A stretch of DNA of 64,000 nt from G963665495 sp963665495 (GCA_963665495.1 OY762289.1:4960001-5024000), one strand, 5' to 3'. Shown: positions 44,347 to 53,031, counted from the stretch's first letter. Numbers and translations: made by a program. Notes: generated by a model not told the origin, from the letters alone.

Positions 44347-44378
44347 AAAAAAGGCCGGTAATATAAAATACCGGCCTT
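44347..44378 (-). terminator. Rho-independent terminator after ribB
   Basis: On the minus strand, AAGGCCGGTA and TACCGGCCTT pair perfectly over ten bases with an eight-base loop, followed by six T residues. It lies 38 bases after the ribB stop. The IS3 element starts just beyond it, so the insertion did not disrupt the ribB transcript. Confidence 0.93.
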
Positions 44379-44416
44379 GCCCCTGAATGGCGCTAGAACA
44401 CGCCTTGCCAGCTAAG

Positions 44417-45070
44417 TTAAGAAGCTTTGCGCTCGTACTCCGTACGGTAGGCGACCAGATCGTCCACGGAAAGCACGGTCATCTGGTGCTGCCGGGCGAA
44501 TGCCACGATTTCCGGGAGTCTGGCCATGGTGCCGTCGGGATTGGTGAGTTCGCAAAGAACGCCGTATGGCTTGAGACCGGCGAGCCGCATCAGATCCACG
44601 GTGGCCTCGGTGTGTCCCTGACGCTCGAGCACGCCGCCGGGGCGTGCGCACAGCGGGAACACATGTCCGGGCTGGCAGAGGTCCGCAGGCTGGGCTCCGT
44701 CGGCAATAGCGGCCTGGATGGTGGTGACGCGGTCAACAGCGGATACGCCGGTGGTGACGCCCTGGGCCGCTTCAATGGAAACGGTGAATGCGGTCTGATA
44801 ACGGCTGGAGTTGTTTTCGACCATCATCCGCAGCTTGAGCTGCAGGATACGCTCCTGCGGAAGGCAGAGGCAGACTATGCCGCTGCATTCGCGGATCAGC
44901 ATAGCCATCTGTGCCGCGGTCAGGCTTTCAGCGGCAAAGATGAGGTCGCCCTCGTTTTCGCGGTTTTCATTGTCGGTAACAAGGACGCCCTGGCCCTTGG
45001 CAAGGGCGGCAAGCCCTTTTTCAACGCGGTCGAACGCGTTTCCGAATTGAGAAAGCAGAGACTGATTCAT
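44417..45070 (-). CDS. ribB: 3,4-dihydroxy-2-butanone 4-phosphate synthase
   Basis: 217 residues from the ATG at 45070 (AGGAGT just upstream); the longer frame through the riboswitch is rejected. Seen: VLVTDNENRENEGDLIFAAE with the acidic Mg loop, GIVCLCLP, SVDRVTTI-like VSAVDRVTTIQAA, PGHVFPLCARPGGVLERQGHTEA and GLKPYGVLCELTN. It converts ribulose 5-phosphate for riboflavin. RibA is not fused, so it is the monofunctional form. It is preceded by an FMN riboswitch. Confidence 0.95.
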   Translation of the reverse strand: MNQSLLSQFGNAFDRVEKGLAALAKGQGVLVTDNENRENEGDLIFAAESLTAAQMAMLIRECSGIVCLCLPQERILQLKLRMMVENNSSRYQTAFTVSIEAAQGVTTGVSAVDRVTTIQAAIADGAQPADLCQPGHVFPLCARPGGVLERQGHTEATVDLMRLAGLKPYGVLCELTNPDGTMARLPEIVAFARQHQMTVLSVDDLVAYRTEYERKAS

Positions 45071-45198
45071 GAGACACTCCTCTAGTGTGTCGCGAACATG
45101 AATCAGGGCATGGAAACAGGCAGTGAGAAAGCAAACAGAAATACTAGCGTTCGCAAATCTTTGCGGCAGGGAATAACCCTGGGGAAAAGAGACTGCCT

Positions 45199-45345
45199 TA
45201 TCCTCTTCCATCCGGACTGTAACCGTCGGCTCAGGCATCGCACCTGATCTGCTGTCCCTCCTGCACAACGCGGGAGGCGCTCGCGGGCTCCCCGGAAAGA
45301 CCGGGATACCGCCGGTAGGGAATTTCACCCTGCCCTGAGAATAAG
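45199..45345 (-). promoter_or_regulatory. FMN riboswitch (RFN element) upstream of ribB
   Basis: Read on the minus strand: CAGGGCAGGGTGAAATTCCC, ACCGGCGGT, then GAGCCCGCGAGCG, GATCAGGTGCGATGCCTGAGCC, and the closing GACGGTTACAGTCCGGATGG, all in order as in the RFN consensus. The six conserved helices can be drawn. It lies 129 bases before the ribB start. FMN binding should lower ribB expression. Confidence 0.95.
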
Positions 45346-45412
45346 TGGTTGAAGTAAAGTGCAAAAATGATGCGCTGTCAAGCGTTTTGGCGGCTTACGG
45401 TTTAAAAAGTAA

Positions 45413-45440
45413 ACAAAAAAAAGGACGCCCAGGGCGTCCT
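45413..45440 (-). terminator. Rho-independent terminator after hisG
   Basis: Arms AGGACGCCC and GGGCGTCCT form a hairpin on the minus strand, followed by nine T residues. It is 27 bases after the hisG stop codon and lies between hisG and the start of the riboswitch. Confidence 0.93.
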
Positions 45441-45467
45441 CTTGTGTATCGGATGAAAAGCGTAGAG

Positions 45468-46349
45468 CTACACGACTTTGTTCAGCGCGAATTCAATGAT
45501 GCCCTCGGCGCCCAGTTCTTTCAGGTTGGGGATCAGTTCGCGGACAATGCCTTCGTCCACGACGATTTCGATGGAGACCCAGTCCTTGTTGTACAGGTTG
45601 GCCACCGTGGGAGAAGTCAGGCTGGGGAGCAGCTTCATGACATCGGGGATTTTTTCTTCCGGCAGGTTCATCTTCAAACCCACCAGTTTTTCGGCGCGGA
45701 GCGCACCCTGAAGCAGCAAATCAATTTTGAGGATTTTAGCCCGCTTCCAGGGGTCTTCCCAGGCTTTTTTGTTGACGATGAGCTGCGTGTTGGTCTGGAG
45801 CAGTTCGGCAATGATACGCAGGCCGTGGGCGCGTATGGTGGTGCCGGTTTCCGTGACCTCGACAATGGCGTCTGCCAGTCCCTCGACCACTTTGGCTTCG
45901 GTGGCGCCCCAGGAGAACTCCACCTCCACCGGAATGTTGGCGTCTTCAAAGTAGCGCTTGGTGAAGTTGCAGAGTTCAGTGGCAATCTTTTTGCCTTTCA
46001 GGTCTTCAGGACGCTTGAAAGGTGATTCGCTGTTGACGGCCAGCACCCAGCGCGCGGGGCGGTTGCTGACTTTGGAGTAGACCAGGTCCGAAACCACAAT
46101 TACGTCGGAGCTGTTTTCCAGAATCCAGTCCTTGCCGGTCAGACCTACATCCAGGGTTCCGTCTTCCACGTAGCGGGACATTTCCTGGGCGCGGCACATG
46201 CTCAGCTGCATTTCCGGGTCATTGATGTCGGGAAAATAGTTGCGATGGTACTGGCGGATTTTCCAGCCCGATTTGGCGAATAAATTAATGGTCGCATCCT
46301 GGAGCGAGCCCTTGGGAATGCCGAATTTGAGAATTCCTGACTGAGTCAT
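45468..46349 (-). CDS. hisG: ATP phosphoribosyltransferase, long form
   Basis: 293 residues, long-form HisG. Catalytic part: LKFGIPKGSLQD, DVGLTGKDWI, and the signature region EVEFSWGATEAKVVEGLADAIVEVTETGTTIRAH. The C-terminal regulatory ACT-like domain (about 215-290) binds histidine for feedback inhibition. It starts at the hisI stop (one base overlap, TAATG). First step of histidine synthesis. Confidence 0.95.
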   Translation of the reverse strand: MTQSGILKFGIPKGSLQDATINLFAKSGWKIRQYHRNYFPDINDPEMQLSMCRAQEMSRYVEDGTLDVGLTGKDWILENSSDVIVVSDLVYSKVSNRPARWVLAVNSESPFKRPEDLKGKKIATELCNFTKRYFEDANIPVEVEFSWGATEAKVVEGLADAIVEVTETGTTIRAHGLRIIAELLQTNTQLIVNKKAWEDPWKRAKILKIDLLLQGALRAEKLVGLKMNLPEEKIPDVMKLLPSLTSPTVANLYNKDWVSIEIVVDEGIVRELIPNLKELGAEGIIEFALNKVV

Positions 46350-46732
46350 TATTTATAAACCTCCTTTGGATCGAAAACCAGAGGAGAGCAGATGCTCTCG
46401 GTTCCGTCCTTGAGTTCGCGGAAAAAACAGCTTTTGTAGCCTTTGTGGCAGGCAGCGCCGCCGATCTGATCCACAATGAAAAGCAGCGTGTCATCATCAC
46501 AATCCAAGCGAATGGCTTTGATCTTCTGTACATGACCGGATGTTCCGCCTTTATGCCAGAGCGTATGTCTGCTGCGGCTCCAGTAATGAGCCTCTCCGGT
46601 TGAAAGGGTCATGCTCCAGGCTTCTTCATTGACATAGGCAAGCATCAGTACATCGCCGCTCGCCGCATCCTGAACAATGGCGGGAATCAAGCCGCCCTGC
46701 TTGGCGAAATCCGGTTGAAAAGAAGAATTCAT
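46349..46732 (-). CDS. hisI: Phosphoribosyl-AMP cyclohydrolase
   Basis: 127 residues, the monofunctional HisI without HisE. Conserved region: YVNEEAWSMTLSTGEAHYWSRSRHTLWHKGGTSGH, then DCDDDTLLF and GGAACHKGYKSCFF with zinc/magnesium ligands (Cys, Asp). Third step of the histidine pathway (PR-AMP ring opening). Co-transcribed with hisG. A hairpin with 8-bp arms lies upstream at 46816-46836. Confidence 0.94.
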   Translation of the reverse strand: MNSSFQPDFAKQGGLIPAIVQDAASGDVLMLAYVNEEAWSMTLSTGEAHYWSRSRHTLWHKGGTSGHVQKIKAIRLDCDDDTLLFIVDQIGGAACHKGYKSCFFRELKDGTESICSPLVFDPKEVYK

Positions 46733-46887
46733 GGCTGTTCTATGGTTGGTTAAGGTTAGAAAAGAATGAATGTATAGAATACAAAAAGGCGGGCGCTTAT
46801 CAAAACGTCCGTTAACGCTATGCGATTAGCATAGCGCCTAAAACCAATAGCCTTGTTTTGCAACAAAAAAGTGACAAAGTGAAAAAA

Positions 46888-47943
46888 TTAGTCGTGTAGA
46901 GCCTTCAATTGGCCGCAAGCGGCAGCAATATCCTGTCCCTTGCTTTTGCGCAAGGTGACGGTCTGGCCCCGATCCCGAAGCCGTTGAGCGAAAGCTACCG
47001 CATCTTCCTCGCTGGGAGAGGTGAATACGGGGTTGTCCTGCGCCGGCGCGTTAAAGCGTATCAGATTGATTTTGGCTTTGCGCTGCCCCAGCAGGCGGAC
47101 AAGCTGTTTGACGTGGACAGGCTGGTCGTTGATTCCGGCCAGGAGCACGTATTCATACGTTATCCGCTGTCGCGGTCTGAGCGGTAAGTTGTCCAGGCAG
47201 GCCATCAGATCGTCCAGGTGCAACTGGGCCGCCTTGGGCATCAGCTGGGCGCGTAGTTCCTGGTTGGGCGCATGCAGAGAAACGGCCAGAGAGCAATGCT
47301 CGTTGCCGGCCAGTTTTTCGATCCCTTTTTGTATGCCCACGGTGGAAACCGTGACCCGGCGGCTGGAAAAGTTCAGCCCGGTGGGGTTGTCCAGGGTCTC
47401 CAGCACATCGAGCATGGTGTCGATGTTCAACAGGGGTTCACCCATACCCATAAATACGAGGTTGCGCAGTTGCAGGGCTTCCGGATGCGCATCGAGGTAG
47501 CTCCTGGCCACCAGGATCTGGCCGAGAATCTCGCCGTGTGTCATGTTGCGCGTAAATCCGAGTTTGCCCGTGCTGCAGAAGGCGCAGGCCATGGCGCAGC
47601 CGCACTGGGTCGAAAGGCAGAGCGTGTAATGGCTTTTTTCCGGAATCAACACCGTTTCAATATGGTTGCCGTCATCCAGACGCAGCAGAAATTTGACGGT
47701 GCTGTCCGAGCTGACCAGCGTCCGCGCCACCTCCGGAACAAACAGCCGCGTCCGTTCCGCCAGCTCTTTGCGCAGCGACTTGGAAATATTGGTCATGCCG
47801 CTGAAGTCCGTGCAGTTGCGATACCAAAACCACTGCCAGAGCTGTTCTGCCCGGTAACGCGGCAGGTTCAGTTCGCCGCAAACGTAAGCTTCGAGCCTGG
47901 CGTAAGGCAAATCCAGCAGATTGACGGGGAGTTCTTTGGACAT
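46888..47943 (-). CDS. rlmN: Dual-specificity 23S rRNA/tRNA A2503/A37 C2-methyltransferase
   Basis: 351 residues. Radical SAM with CAMACAFC (C-x3-C-x2-C), preceded by LCLSTQCG, then VFMGMGEPLLN, VSTVGI and SLHAPN. A Cys near the end (AACGQL) corresponds to the methylated catalytic Cys. RlmN methylates A2503 of 23S rRNA and A37 of some tRNAs. The ribosome-binding site GGAGG is further upstream than normal (about 15 bases), so the start is likely but not certain. Confidence 0.94.
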   Translation of the reverse strand: MSKELPVNLLDLPYARLEAYVCGELNLPRYRAEQLWQWFWYRNCTDFSGMTNISKSLRKELAERTRLFVPEVARTLVSSDSTVKFLLRLDDGNHIETVLIPEKSHYTLCLSTQCGCAMACAFCSTGKLGFTRNMTHGEILGQILVARSYLDAHPEALQLRNLVFMGMGEPLLNIDTMLDVLETLDNPTGLNFSSRRVTVSTVGIQKGIEKLAGNEHCSLAVSLHAPNQELRAQLMPKAAQLHLDDLMACLDNLPLRPRQRITYEYVLLAGINDQPVHVKQLVRLLGQRKAKINLIRFNAPAQDNPVFTSPSEEDAVAFAQRLRDRGQTVTLRKSKGQDIAAACGQLKALHD

Positions 47944-48113
47944 AGGGGGTATAACTGCCTCCGGCGGCTTAGGAATGTAAATATCCCGCTTGGTGTACGA
48001 GAGGATCTCAGCTCCTTAGGTTGCCAAGATCCTCTGCAAAAATACCTGCGTAGCTCAAAAACCGGTAGCAGTTACGATTTGAGTGCAAAAAAACTGTTAT
48101 ATCGCAAGATGCG

Positions 48114-48166
48114 GGTCCAGGGGGCTCATCCCCCTGGCGGGGGTATGGGGCATGCAGCCCCACGAC
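48114..48166 (+). repeat. GC-rich double-hairpin intergenic element, copy B
   Basis: CCAGGGGG-loop-CCCCCTGG (48117-48137), a GCGGGGG spacer, then GGGGC-ATGCA-GCCCC (48147-48161) and the CACGAC tail, as in copy A at 32394. It lies between rlmN and the CCA-transferase-like gene, and on the minus strand it is just past the stop of the latter. Probably part of a dispersed family. Confidence 0.6.
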
Positions 48167-48177
48167 ATCTCTTTTTC

Positions 48178-49509
48178 TTAGAGCATTTCCCTGTCTTTGT
48201 AGCGTGCGATGAATTCCACGGCATCGGGTACGGTCAGGACTTCTCCGGTGATCTGTGCGGCGATCAGGGCTTCGCGGATCAGACCGACGGCCGGGCCGGG
48301 CCTGATGCCGGCAAAGTCCATGATTTCGTTGCCGTTGAGCAGCGGTTCGGGCATTTCGCCGGGCGTTGCGGTCCGCTCCAGGTTCTTCATATTGGAGTTG
48401 AAGGCCGCATAGCTGCCGTTGGTGGCCTTGATTGTTGCCCGTGCGATTTCAATGAGCCGAGGGAATTCGTCCAGGGCTTTGAAATGCTGCAGGCCTCTGT
48501 CCGTAAGCATATAATTGAATCGGTCGTGATTTTTGACCAGCAAACAAATCAAGTCCGTATCTACCGGGTCGAAACGCAAGCGCTGCAGAATACGCCTGGT
48601 GACTTTCGCGCCCACAAAATGACACTGATAAAAGGTCCAGGCGCCGTTGATGTATTCGGCGGTGTAGAGTTTGCCAACGTCCTTGAACATGCAGGCAAAT
48701 GTACCGAACCAATCGTAAGGAAGTTCTTCCGGATAGCGGCGCATGGTCTCGAGCGTATGTTCGAAAACGATTTCCTCGTCGCCGTCGGGTTTTGTCTGCT
48801 TCAAGCGGCTGAGAGCGGCAATTTCCGGCATCAGGCCGCGCAGAATCTGCGTATCGAAAAGCATGCGCACGAAAGCATGCATGTTTTCGGCTTCCACCTT
48901 GCGCCATTCGTTCATGATGTCGGTAAAGGCCACATAGTCCAGCAGGGACTGCGCCCCGCGGATGATGGAAATCCAGGTGTTTTCTTCGATGGGCAAATGG
49001 TAGTTTGCGGCAAAACGCAGAGCGCGGACGCCGCGCAGATAATTTTGTTTCAGCGTTTCGTCAGGAAGTCCCTTGAAGCAAATCGACCCCTCGTCCACAT
49101 CCTTGAACCCTTCATATTCGTCTGTAGCCCGCGGCAAATAGGAGCAGGCCAGCGGCGTAGGCAGTTCCTGGGTTTCGTCAAGCTTGCGCAGCAGGCGCAT
49201 GGTGATGCGCGCCAGGGCGGTATCCGGATGCGAACTTTCGACCACATCCACGGGGTAAAAGCGGAATAGAAATCCGTCTCTTTCCAGTGCGGCCAGCGCA
49301 TAGGGTTCGCCGGAGGTCCTGGTTTCAGGGAAAAGCTTGATAAGATCGTCTATGGACGCATTGGCCGCGATGTCCATTTCAATTGTGTCGGACGTGCTAG
49401 TCTGGTTCAGAACCTGCTGCTGCAATTGCGCATTGATGATGTATGCGTCAAAACCATTCCGGATGAGCGTGGTGCAAAGGGCGAGTGCGGATTTAAAAGG
49501 ATCTTGCAT
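48178..49509 (-). CDS. Degenerate CCA-adding/poly(A) polymerase-like protein with altered HD domain
   Basis: 443 residues. The middle region, GVRALRFAANYHLPIEENTW near 160-179, matches the RNA-binding entry of class II CCA/poly(A) polymerases, and a C-terminal half looks like the HD-type tail of these enzymes. But the N-terminal nucleotidyltransferase signature (GGxxRD..DxD) is missing; only a DTIEMDIA remnant near 41-48 is left. The HD motif is also changed: H251 stays, but the usual HD pair is K276-D277 (MFKDVGK). It is likely non-catalytic as a transferase. Preceded by pyrC, 30 bases apart. Role unknown. Confidence 0.72.
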   Translation of the reverse strand: MQDPFKSALALCTTLIRNGFDAYIINAQLQQQVLNQTSTSDTIEMDIAANASIDDLIKLFPETRTSGEPYALAALERDGFLFRFYPVDVVESSHPDTALARITMRLLRKLDETQELPTPLACSYLPRATDEYEGFKDVDEGSICFKGLPDETLKQNYLRGVRALRFAANYHLPIEENTWISIIRGAQSLLDYVAFTDIMNEWRKVEAENMHAFVRMLFDTQILRGLMPEIAALSRLKQTKPDGDEEIVFEHTLETMRRYPEELPYDWFGTFACMFKDVGKLYTAEYINGAWTFYQCHFVGAKVTRRILQRLRFDPVDTDLICLLVKNHDRFNYMLTDRGLQHFKALDEFPRLIEIARATIKATNGSYAAFNSNMKNLERTATPGEMPEPLLNGNEIMDFAGIRPGPAVGLIREALIAAQITGEVLTVPDAVEFIARYKDREML

Positions 49510-49538
49510 GCTAGACTTTCTCCCAGAAATTCGACAAC

Positions 49539-50807
49539 TTAAATAACATTTCTGCCTCCGATGAAGTGCGCCTGGACGCGACCGGTGACCTTGGATCCCA
49601 GAAGGGGGGTGTTTTTGCCAAGCGAGTGCATCGAATCAGCATCGAAAATGTGCGTATTATGAGAATCGAAAAGAAAAAAATCAGCCGGATCGCCCGGTTG
49701 AAAATGGTTGGTGGCCAGTCCGAAAATTTCTCCGGGCTTGTGGCACCAGGCGCGGAGAAAAGTTTCCCTGTCGAGGGTCTTGTTCATGACAAGGCCCCAT
49801 GTGGTGAGCAGAGCGCTGTCCAGCCCGGAAATGCCGCAGGGTGCGTCCTCGAAAGTCTGTTCCTTTTCGTCGGCCGCATGCGGTGCGTGGTCCGTGGCAA
49901 GTATGTCGATAACGCCTTCGCGTAGCCCCTGAATCAGGGCCAGCTGGTCGTCTGCGCTGCGGATAGGGGGGCTGACTTTGGCCAGCGTATTGTAATCGAT
50001 GACAATGTCTTCGGTCCAGATCAGGTAGTGGGGGCAAGTTTCCGCAGTCACCTGAGCGCCCTTGGCTTTGCCCCAGGCAATCAGTTCGACGGATTCGCGA
50101 CAGCTGATGTGCGCAAGATGGATGGGCAACTGCAGATAAAGCGAGAGCAGGATATCCCGAGCCACCTGGGCGCTCTCAGCCACGGTGGGCTGTCCTTTAA
50201 GTCCGAGATTGCCACTGAGAATCCCTTCATTGATGCCGGCTCCGGGAGCCATGGCCGGATCCTCGCAATGGTCGATGACGATTTTACCCAGCCCGGAGGC
50301 GTATTCCATGGCGCGCCGGAATGTTTCCGTGCTGGCCACGGGGCGCCCGTCATTGGAGAACGCAATGCACCCGGCTTCCGCCAGTTCGGCCAGGGGAGCG
50401 AGTTCGTTGCCTTCCAGCCCTTTAGTCAAAGCGCCGATGGGATGCAGATGCGGGCCGTGGCGCCAGGATTTCTGCGCCTGTTCGAGCATGAAAGTGGTTA
50501 TGGGGCCGTGATCGTTGACAGGCTTGGTGTTGGCCATGCACATGATGTGGCCGAAACCGCCATGAGCCGCGGCACCAAGGCCGGTAGCAATGTTTTCCTT
50601 GTATTCGTAGCCGGGCTCGCGCATGTGCGTGTGCGCGTCAATGAAGCTGGGCAGGAGAAGCAATTCATGGGCATCTATGATGCGTGCGTCAAAATTGCGC
50701 TTTTCATCATAGGGAAGCATCTCGAGGATTTTGCCTTTGGCAATCGCCAGGTCTCGCGGGCTGTCTTCCCAAATGGCGCCGCGTACAATCAGGTCAGGCT
50801 TGGGCAC
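49539..50807 (-). CDS. pyrC: Dihydroorotase, class I
   Basis: 422 residues from the GTG at 50807, preceded by AAGGAGG. The zinc ligands are in SFIDAHTHMREPG (about 53-65), GKIVIDHCED, HLAHISC, and ATDHAPHAADEKEQTFEDAPCGISGLDSA. It cyclises carbamoyl aspartate in pyrimidine synthesis. It begins 11 bases after the pyrB stop, so pyrBC is a compact operon. Confidence 0.95.
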   Translation of the reverse strand: MPKPDLIVRGAIWEDSPRDLAIAKGKILEMLPYDEKRNFDARIIDAHELLLLPSFIDAHTHMREPGYEYKENIATGLGAAAHGGFGHIMCMANTKPVNDHGPITTFMLEQAQKSWRHGPHLHPIGALTKGLEGNELAPLAELAEAGCIAFSNDGRPVASTETFRRAMEYASGLGKIVIDHCEDPAMAPGAGINEGILSGNLGLKGQPTVAESAQVARDILLSLYLQLPIHLAHISCRESVELIAWGKAKGAQVTAETCPHYLIWTEDIVIDYNTLAKVSPPIRSADDQLALIQGLREGVIDILATDHAPHAADEKEQTFEDAPCGISGLDSALLTTWGLVMNKTLDRETFLRAWCHKPGEIFGLATNHFQPGDPADFFLFDSHNTHIFDADSMHSLGKNTPLLGSKVTGRVQAHFIGGRNVI

Positions 50808-50817
50808 GGCGGCCTCC

Positions 50818-51753
50818 TTATCGCGTTAGTAAAATATACAAAACGGCCATCCGGATGGCCACACCCGAGGCTACCTGATCAAGTATCAGGCTCTCAGGGG
50901 TGTCTGCCAGAGCGGAATCGATCTCGATGCCTCTGTTTAACGGCCCGGGGTGCAAAATTTTCACATTGGGCTTGGCCAGCTCCAAGTGGCGATGGCCAAG
51001 GCAATACGTCCGGGCGTATTCACGCAAATCGGGCAGCAGGCAGGCCTGCTGGCGTTCCAACTGCAGCCGCAGGCACATGATTGCATCAACGCCTTTTGCC
51101 GCCTGATTGAGGTCAGTGTAAACAGATGCTTTCCAGGTGTCTACACCGGGAGGGAGCAGCGTACGGGGGCCGCAAAGCCGGACTTTGGCTCCCAGCATTG
51201 TGAGCATCGTCACATTGGAGCGGGCCACGCGGCTATGCGAAATATCACCAAGAATCAGAACGGTTTTTCCTTTGAAATCGCCCCAGTGCTCGCGCAACGT
51301 CAAACTGTCCAGCAACGCTTGAGTGGGATGGGCGTGCCATCCGTCACCCGCATTGATGATGGAGCATTTCAGTCTCTCTGCAAGAAACTGAGCGGCTCCG
51401 CTGCGCTGGTGGCGGATCACGATGGCGTCGGGGGACATGGCCTGAAGCGTCAGCGCCGTGTCCTTCAGGCTTTCGCCCTTGGTCAGGCTGCTCCCGCTGC
51501 TGCCGAGGGCAAAAGTGTCGGCCGAAAGTCGTTTGCCTGCGACGTCAAAGGATGTCTTGGTGCGCGTGCTGGGTTCCGCGAAAAAAAGGACCACGCTACG
51601 CCCTTTGAGCGTAGGGACCTTTTTGACAGCGCGCGTATTGATCTCCTTGAAGTACGTAGCGGTATCCAATAAATGGTGTACCTCTTTACGAGTCATTTGG
51701 GAGATCGACAGAAGGTCTTTATGAGGCCAGTTGAATCGATTTTCTCTATCCAT
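50818..51753 (-). CDS. pyrB: Aspartate carbamoyltransferase catalytic subunit
   Basis: 311 residues from the ATG at 51753; earlier Met codons lie in a promoter-like region. FFAEPSTRTKTSFDVAGKRL with the carbamoyl-phosphate STRT loop, HQRSGAAQFLAE, HAHPTQALLDSLTL-like GWHAHPTQALLDSL, and HPGPLNRGIEID are all typical. No adjacent pyrI was seen. The ribosome-binding site is weak, so the exact start may vary. Confidence 0.93.
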   Translation of the reverse strand: MDRENRFNWPHKDLLSISQMTRKEVHHLLDTATYFKEINTRAVKKVPTLKGRSVVLFFAEPSTRTKTSFDVAGKRLSADTFALGSSGSSLTKGESLKDTALTLQAMSPDAIVIRHQRSGAAQFLAERLKCSIINAGDGWHAHPTQALLDSLTLREHWGDFKGKTVLILGDISHSRVARSNVTMLTMLGAKVRLCGPRTLLPPGVDTWKASVYTDLNQAAKGVDAIMCLRLQLERQQACLLPDLREYARTYCLGHRHLELAKPNVKILHPGPLNRGIEIDSALADTPESLILDQVASGVAIRMAVLYILLTR

Positions 51754-51791
51754 GTCGGACCGTGGGCTGGGGATGAAAAGTGCCGTTAGAA

Positions 51792-51820
51792 ATAGTACAA
51801 GAACTGGGCAAGTAGAACAA
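51792..51820 (-). promoter_or_regulatory. Putative sigma-70 promoter for pyrBC
   Basis: On the minus strand, TTGTTC and TACTAT are 17 bases apart; the -10 matches at five of six positions, the -35 at three of six. The -10 lies 39 bases upstream of the pyrB start. It sits in the only gap of this cluster, which supports a separate start of transcription for pyrB and pyrC. Confidence 0.5.
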
Positions 51821-51867
51821 GATAAAAACAAAAACAAAAAAAAGCCGCGCCATACAAGGGTTTGCGC

Positions 51868-53031
51868 TTAGAGACAATCCGCAAGGTCCTCCGGAAGGGT
51901 CGTCCATGAGGCCAGCTTTCCTTCGGACAACGTTCCGTATTGATCGGAAATTCCTAGTGCCTCTGCGGGGTTGGCTGTAATCCAAGCAAGCAATTCTGGC
52001 AAGGGAATTTCCTCACAAAGATGCTCGCGCGTATAACGAAGTTCATTCCAGAGATTCAGATCCGGACAGGAAGACAATCCGTCCGTACTCAGGCTGATGG
52101 AGCAGCCGTGTTTGCGGAGCATAGCCACCGGTGGAGTTCCAACGCCGATCTGGGCATTGCTGCGCGGGCACAGGCAGACATGGGTGCCGCGTTCGGCCAG
52201 AATGGCGGCGTCCGAATCTGTAATCTGTACGCAATGCACGGCAAGGGTGCGTTGATTTAATAAGCCCAGACTGTCGGCATACGCCACAGGAAGCTGTCTC
52301 GGCGGTTGGAAATTTTTTGGAAGAATACGTTTTTTGAACAGAGCAGCCAGCTCACCTTCGTTTTCCAGCAAAAAAGAATTTTCCTCCGGAGACTCTGCGA
52401 GATGCAGGCTGAAAGGAAGTCCGCGAGATTCGCACCAGGACTTGGCGATCTGCAAACGTTCGGCGCTGGTGGAATACAGCGCGTGTCCGGCAGCGGAAAC
52501 ATGTTCGGGTTCGGAGTCCAGAATCGCACGGCCCGGACCGTATGGCCAGGGCGGTTCGTCAGTGAGGCGGATTTTGCCGAAGCCGAAAACTTCCAGGAAA
52601 ATCAAATAGCCGATACGCGCGGCGGCAAGCATGGAGGACACCTGGACGCCGTTGCGGCTGGAGATGTCAGCCACAAAACCGACGCCGGTCTGCTGTAGCG
52701 TGTCTATCGCTTCGGAAAGAGCCTGCGTATCGCATTGTTCCAAAGGATTTTGCAGCAAGGAACGGACCCAGGCAGGGAATCCGCCGCCTTCGAGGGTTCG
52801 GCCGCCCGTGTGGCTGAGTTCCAGGTGCGTATGCGCCATAACAAGACTGGGAAACAGAACAACATCTCCCAGGTCTTCGCATTTGCCGGAAAATTCCTTG
52901 CGAAGCCTGTCGTAGGTATCGACCTTGAGGATAGTCTTGGTCGAACCTGAAAACAAAATGCAACCGTTGTCGATGCTGGTACGGTTCTCGCCCATGGGAA
53001 GAATTCTGCGGGCGCGTACCGCATTGATCAT
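51868..53031 (-). CDS. Amidohydrolase (COG0402 type), candidate aminodeoxyfutalosine deaminase
   Basis: 387 residues. Metal-dependent hydrolase of the cytosine-deaminase/ATZ-TRZ subgroup: HxH in VMAHTHLELSH (about 66-76), SLHLAESPEE, AVHCVQ, and SLSTDGLSSCP (Asp ligand). It deaminates or hydrolyses a purine-like or s-triazine-like ring. It overlaps the SAM hydroxide adenosyltransferase family gene by four bases (ATGA). Deaminases of this subgroup convert 6-amino-6-deoxyfutalosine to futalosine in some bacteria, and the mqn genes lie nearby; this assignment is inference. MtaD-like SAH/MTA deaminase is the main alternative. Confidence 0.75.
   Translation of the reverse strand: MINAVRARRILPMGENRTSIDNGCILFSGSTKTILKVDTYDRLRKEFSGKCEDLGDVVLFPSLVMAHTHLELSHTGGRTLEGGGFPAWVRSLLQNPLEQCDTQALSEAIDTLQQTGVGFVADISSRNGVQVSSMLAAARIGYLIFLEVFGFGKIRLTDEPPWPYGPGRAILDSEPEHVSAAGHALYSTSAERLQIAKSWCESRGLPFSLHLAESPEENSFLLENEGELAALFKKRILPKNFQPPRQLPVAYADSLGLLNQRTLAVHCVQITDSDAAILAERGTHVCLCPRSNAQIGVGTPPVAMLRKHGCSISLSTDGLSSCPDLNLWNELRYTREHLCEEIPLPELLAWITANPAEALGISDQYGTLSEGKLASWTTLPEDLADCL

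Noticed and set aside
47272..49269. 665-residue open frame covering rlmN and the CCA-like gene on the opposite strand
   Set aside because: It spans two genes and an intergenic region, with no motifs; a shadow frame.
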